From: Paracoccaceae bacterium
GTDB lineage: Bacteria; Pseudomonadota; Alphaproteobacteria; Rhodobacterales; Rhodobacteraceae
Length of the DNA stretch: 59,313 bases
Assembly (NCBI GenBank): GCA_002708925.1
Contig: PAPN01000061.1
Span: 1 to 59,313, forward strand
Direction of reading: 5' to 3'
Part shown: one piece after another, positions 56,594 through 59,313 of the stretch
How the letters are laid out: each line of letters begins with the position of its first letter
How positions within the stretch are numbered: the stretch's first letter is position 1
Made by a program: the position numbers and the translations under genes
Notes under the pieces: generated by a model
What the model saw: the letters and a program-made list of their open reading frames with translations, nothing else
The model's database searches: none
What the model was told of the DNA's origin: nothing

Positions 56594-58750
56594 TTAGCCT
56601 GCGGATTTCAGTTCAAGCCTGCGCTGATGCAGGACCGGCTCGGTATAGCCCGAAGGCTGCACGCGCCCTTTGAACACCAAATCACATGCGGCCTGAAAGG
56701 CAAGCCCATTGAAATCCGGTGCCATCGGGCAATAGGCGGGATCGCCCGCGTTCTGCTGATCGACGACCTGGGCCATCTTGCGCATTGCCTCCATCACCCG
56801 TGCCTCGGTGACAACGCCATGATGCAGCCAGTTGGCCAGCGCCTGAGAGCTGATCCGGCAGGTCGCGCGGTCCTCCATCAAACCGATGTCATTGATGTCC
56901 GGCACTTTCGAGCACCCCACCCCCTGATCGACCCAGCGCACCACATAGCCCAGGATCCCCTGAGCGTTGTTTTCCACTTCGCGGGTGATTTCCGCGTCGC
57001 TGAAGTTGCGCCCCGTGGCCACCGGGATGGTCAGCAGGTCGGCCAGAGTGCCGCGCGCACCGCCGGCCTTGATCTGATCCTGACGGGCCAGCACGTCCAC
57101 CGTGTGGTAATGCGTGGCGTGCAGCGTGGCGGCGGTGGGCGATGGCACCCAGGCGCAGTTCGCGCCCGACATTGGGTGACCGATCTTGGCCTCAAGCATG
57201 TCGGCCATCTTATCGGGCATGGCCCACATGCCCTTGCCGATCTGCGCGCGCCCCTGCAACCCGCAGGCCAGGCCGATGTCCACGTTGCGATCCTCGTAGG
57301 ACGTGATCCAGGGGGTCGATTTCATCTCGCCCTTGGGCAGGAAGGGGCCGGCCTCCATGCTGGTGTGAATCTCGTCGCCGGTGCGGTCCAGAAAGCCCGT
57401 GTTGATAAAGGCCACCCGCGATTTGGCCGCGCGGATACATTCCTTGAGATTGACCGAGGTGCGGCGCTCTTCGTCCATGATGCCCAGTTTGACGGTGTTC
57501 TGCGGCAGGCCCAGGATGGCCTCGACCATGGAGAAAATCTCATCGGCAAAGGCGACCTCTTCGGGGCCGTGCATCTTGGGTTTGACCACATAGACCGATC
57601 CGGTGACGGAATTGCGCATCCCATCGGTTTTGCGCAGATCGTGCATGGCGATCAGCGTGGTGCACAGCGCATCCATCAGCCCCTCGCCAATCTCATGCCC
57701 GTCGCGGTCCAGAATCGCCGGATTGGTCATCAGATGCCCCACATTGCGCACCAGCATCAGGCTGCGGCATTTGACGGGCACAGGCGCGCCATCGGGGCCG
57801 GTATAGGTGAAATCGCCGTGCATTTTACGGGTGATCGTCTGCCCGCCCTTTTCAAAGGTTTCGCTCAGATCGCCCTTCATCAGGCCCAGCCAGTTGCCAT
57901 AGGCCAGCACCTTATCTGGGGCATCCACGGCCGCCACGCTGTCCTCGCAGTCCATGATTGCAGAAAGAGCGGATTCCAGGTTCACGCTGGCGATGCCTGC
58001 GGGATCCGTCTCTCCGATCTGATTTTCGGGATTCACCAGGATTTCAATCCCCAGCCCGTTGTTTTTGAACAGGAACATGGCCCATTCATCCATTTCCGCA
58101 TGGCCGGCATATTGCGCAGGGTTCTTCAGCGAAACCGGGGCGCCGCTGGCCTGAATCACCAGCGCATGTCCATCTGCGGTCAGCTTATCCACATCGGCCC
58201 AGGTCGCGCCGTCCAGCGGGACAGCCTGATCCAGAAACGCCTTGGCCCAGGCGATCACCCGCGCGCCGCGCGCCGCGTCATACCCCTCGCCCGCAGGCAG
58301 ATCCCCCAGCGCATCCGTACCATAGAGCGCATCATACAAAGACCCCCACCGCGCATTCGCCGCATTCAACGCAAAACGCGCGTTCATGATGGGCACCACC
58401 AGCTGAGGGCCGGGGATCTGCGCGATCTCGGGGTCCACATTCTGCGTGTCGATCTGGAAATCGGGCCCCTCGGGCACCAGATAGCCGATCTTTGTCAGAT
58501 AGTCCCGATAGGCGGCGGCATCATGCACCTGCCCGCGCCGCGCCTCATGCCAGGCGTCCAGTTTTTGCTGCATTTCCTCTCGTTTTTGCAGCAATTCGCG
58601 GTTTTTCGGCCCCAGCTCATGGGTCAGGCGCGACAAGCCCGCCCAGAAATCGTCAGATGAGACACCCGTGCCCGGCAAGGCGTCGCGCTCGATGAATTCC
58701 ACCAGTTCCGGCGCGACATGCAGCCCGTATTTGTCGATGCGATTGGACAT
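56594..58750 (-). CDS. glcB: Malate synthase G
   Basis: Condenses glyoxylate with acetyl-CoA to give malate, used for growth on C2 compounds or glycolate. 718 residues, the normal length of the G isoform. Visible are [52 protein letters not shown] and [19 protein letters not shown]. The ATG at 58750 follows GGGGAGAGGA and gives [12 protein letters not shown]; an upstream in-frame ATG at 58825 is not protein-like. Divergent from pepN. Confidence 0.97.
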   Translation of the reverse strand: MSNRIDKYGLHVAPELVEFIERDALPGTGVSSDDFWAGLSRLTHELGPKNRELLQKREEMQQKLDAWHEARRGQVHDAAAYRDYLTKIGYLVPEGPDFQIDTQNVDPEIAQIPGPQLVVPIMNARFALNAANARWGSLYDALYGTDALGDLPAGEGYDAARGARVIAWAKAFLDQAVPLDGATWADVDKLTADGHALVIQASGAPVSLKNPAQYAGHAEMDEWAMFLFKNNGLGIEILVNPENQIGETDPAGIASVNLESALSAIMDCEDSVAAVDAPDKVLAYGNWLGLMKGDLSETFEKGGQTITRKMHGDFTYTGPDGAPVPVKCRSLMLVRNVGHLMTNPAILDRDGHEIGEGLMDALCTTLIAMHDLRKTDGMRNSVTGSVYVVKPKMHGPEEVAFADEIFSMVEAILGLPQNTVKLGIMDEERRTSVNLKECIRAAKSRVAFINTGFLDRTGDEIHTSMEAGPFLPKGEMKSTPWITSYEDRNVDIGLACGLQGRAQIGKGMWAMPDKMADMLEAKIGHPMSGANCAWVPSPTAATLHATHYHTVDVLARQDQIKAGGARGTLADLLTIPVATGRNFSDAEITREVENNAQGILGYVVRWVDQGVGCSKVPDINDIGLMEDRATCRISSQALANWLHHGVVTEARVMEAMRKMAQVVDQQNAGDPAYCPMAPDFNGLAFQAACDLVFKGRVQPSGYTEPVLHQRRLELKSAG

Positions 58751-58984
58751 TCCTCTCCCCTTTTCTGGCGACGCTCGTGTTCCTGAATAGAACGGAAGTT
58801 TCCTATAGGCAACATATGTGGTCAAATCTTTTTACCAATTCTTCTCAAGCTGCTTCAAAAAATAGCGGATAATCCCCGAAGGCCGGGGCCAGGGCCCCCT
58901 GCTCCAACGGGCACCAGACAGACCATTGAAGCCCGCCGCCGATCCTCCTAACGTCGGGCGCACATCAATCAGCCCGAGGCCCCC

Positions 58985-59313
58985 ATGAAAGACGCAGCCC
59001 CCCAAACCATCTACCTGTCCGACTATGCGCCCTTTGGCTATATCGTGGAGAAGGTCGAGCTGACGTTCCGTCTGGCCCCCAATGCCACCCGTGTGATCAG
59101 CCGCATCGCCTTTCGCCCCAATCCAGACGCCCAGACACAGGACTTTTTCCTGCATGGGGAACAGCTGCACCTGATCTGGGCCAAAATCGACGGGGCCGAG
59201 GTTTCCCCCCAACTGACCGATCAGGGCCTGCGCTGCGACGTGCCCGACGCGCCGTTCGTATGGGAATCCGAGGTTGAAATCAGCCCCGCGACGAACACCG
59301 CGCTGGAGGGGCT
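58985..59313 (+). CDS. pepN: Aminopeptidase N (N-terminal part, cut by the window edge)
   Basis: 109 residues seen. The N-terminus reads LSDYAPFGYIVEKVELTFRL, DFFLHGEQLHLIWAKIDG and EVEISPATNTALEG, matching the N-terminal beta domain of PepN-type M1 metallopeptidases (compare the NTALEG segment). The zinc-binding HExxH part lies beyond the window. It starts 234 bases from the divergent glcB start. Confidence 0.9.
   Translation, partial: MKDAAPQTIYLSDYAPFGYIVEKVELTFRLAPNATRVISRIAFRPNPDAQTQDFFLHGEQLHLIWAKIDGAEVSPQLTDQGLRCDVPDAPFVWESEVEISPATNTALEG

Noticed and set aside
58820..58845. TGGT...ACCA inverted repeat upstream of glcB as a GntR/FadR-type operator
   Set aside because: The half-sites are about 11 bases apart instead of the short spacing of that regulator group, so the match is not convincing.

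Overview
The window is a GC-rich stretch of a Rhodobacterales (Rhodobacteraceae-type) alphaproteobacterial chromosome. The assignment rests on the complex I operon with interspersed DUF5333 and DUF5337 genes, the NuoE with a C-terminal helix-hairpin-helix extension, the RTX/Hint_2 protein and the DUF3422 gene. It reads as ordinary chromosome. I see no insertion sequence, prophage, CRISPR array, rRNA or tRNA. Genes are dense and often overlap by 1-13 bases; only one gap exceeds 300 bases (10246-10610).

Layout. (1) 1-10245, minus strand: nuoA-B-C-D-E-[DUF5337]-F-[lipoprotein]-[DUF5333]-G-[lipoprotein]-H-I (nuoI cut by the window edge), encoding most of NADH:quinone oxidoreductase plus four small accessory genes. 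(2) 10541-19795, minus strand: a complete leucine/isovalerate (liu) operon in the order isovaleryl-CoA dehydrogenase, acyl-CoA synthetase, zinc-ribbon membrane protein, MCC beta, four-helix membrane protein, MCC alpha, HMG-CoA lyase, methylglutaconyl-CoA hydratase. It has a promoter/operator at its head and a hairpin terminator at its end. Together these enzymes take isovaleryl-CoA to acetyl-CoA and acetoacetate. (3) 19869-22422: creA, a large inverted repeat, a DegT-type aminotransferase and phosphoglycolate phosphatase. (4) 22558-26859: glmU-glmS (UDP-GlcNAc synthesis) with an AlkD-like gene, then a lipoprotein. (5) 26943-31015: moaA-waaA, a polysaccharide pyruvyl transferase family protein and a ParB-like protein of unknown role. 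(6) 31048-40424: a divergent peptide-uptake and hydrolysis locus. The fused ABC ATPase, ArgE-like deacylase and two tandem M20 amidohydrolases run on the minus strand; the binding protein and two permeases run on the plus strand. (7) 40635-47181: a YeeE/YedE sulfur transporter, DUF3422, a PaaI-type thioesterase, pntAB transhydrogenase and an isoprenylcysteine-methyltransferase-like membrane protein. (8) 47386-52660: a secreted metallo-beta-lactamase-fold protein whose HxHxDH motif is replaced, an SDR, and a TetR regulator divergent from an IorAB-type molybdenum hydroxylase. (9) 52794-59313: an RTX-repeat protein with a C-terminal Hint domain, a C26 glutamine-amidotransferase-like hydrolase, a GlcG-like protein with malate synthase G, and the start of pepN.

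The points most worth following up are the two unexplained membrane proteins translationally woven into the leucine operon, the two symmetric operators between tetR and iorA, the MBL-fold protein with a lost metal motif, the duplicated M20 genes with a 92-base tract that differs at one base, the four small genes inside the nuo operon, and the roughly 186-base inverted repeat after creA. I do not see a clear new defence or mobile system. The novelty is in accessory genes of known pathways and in regulatory DNA.
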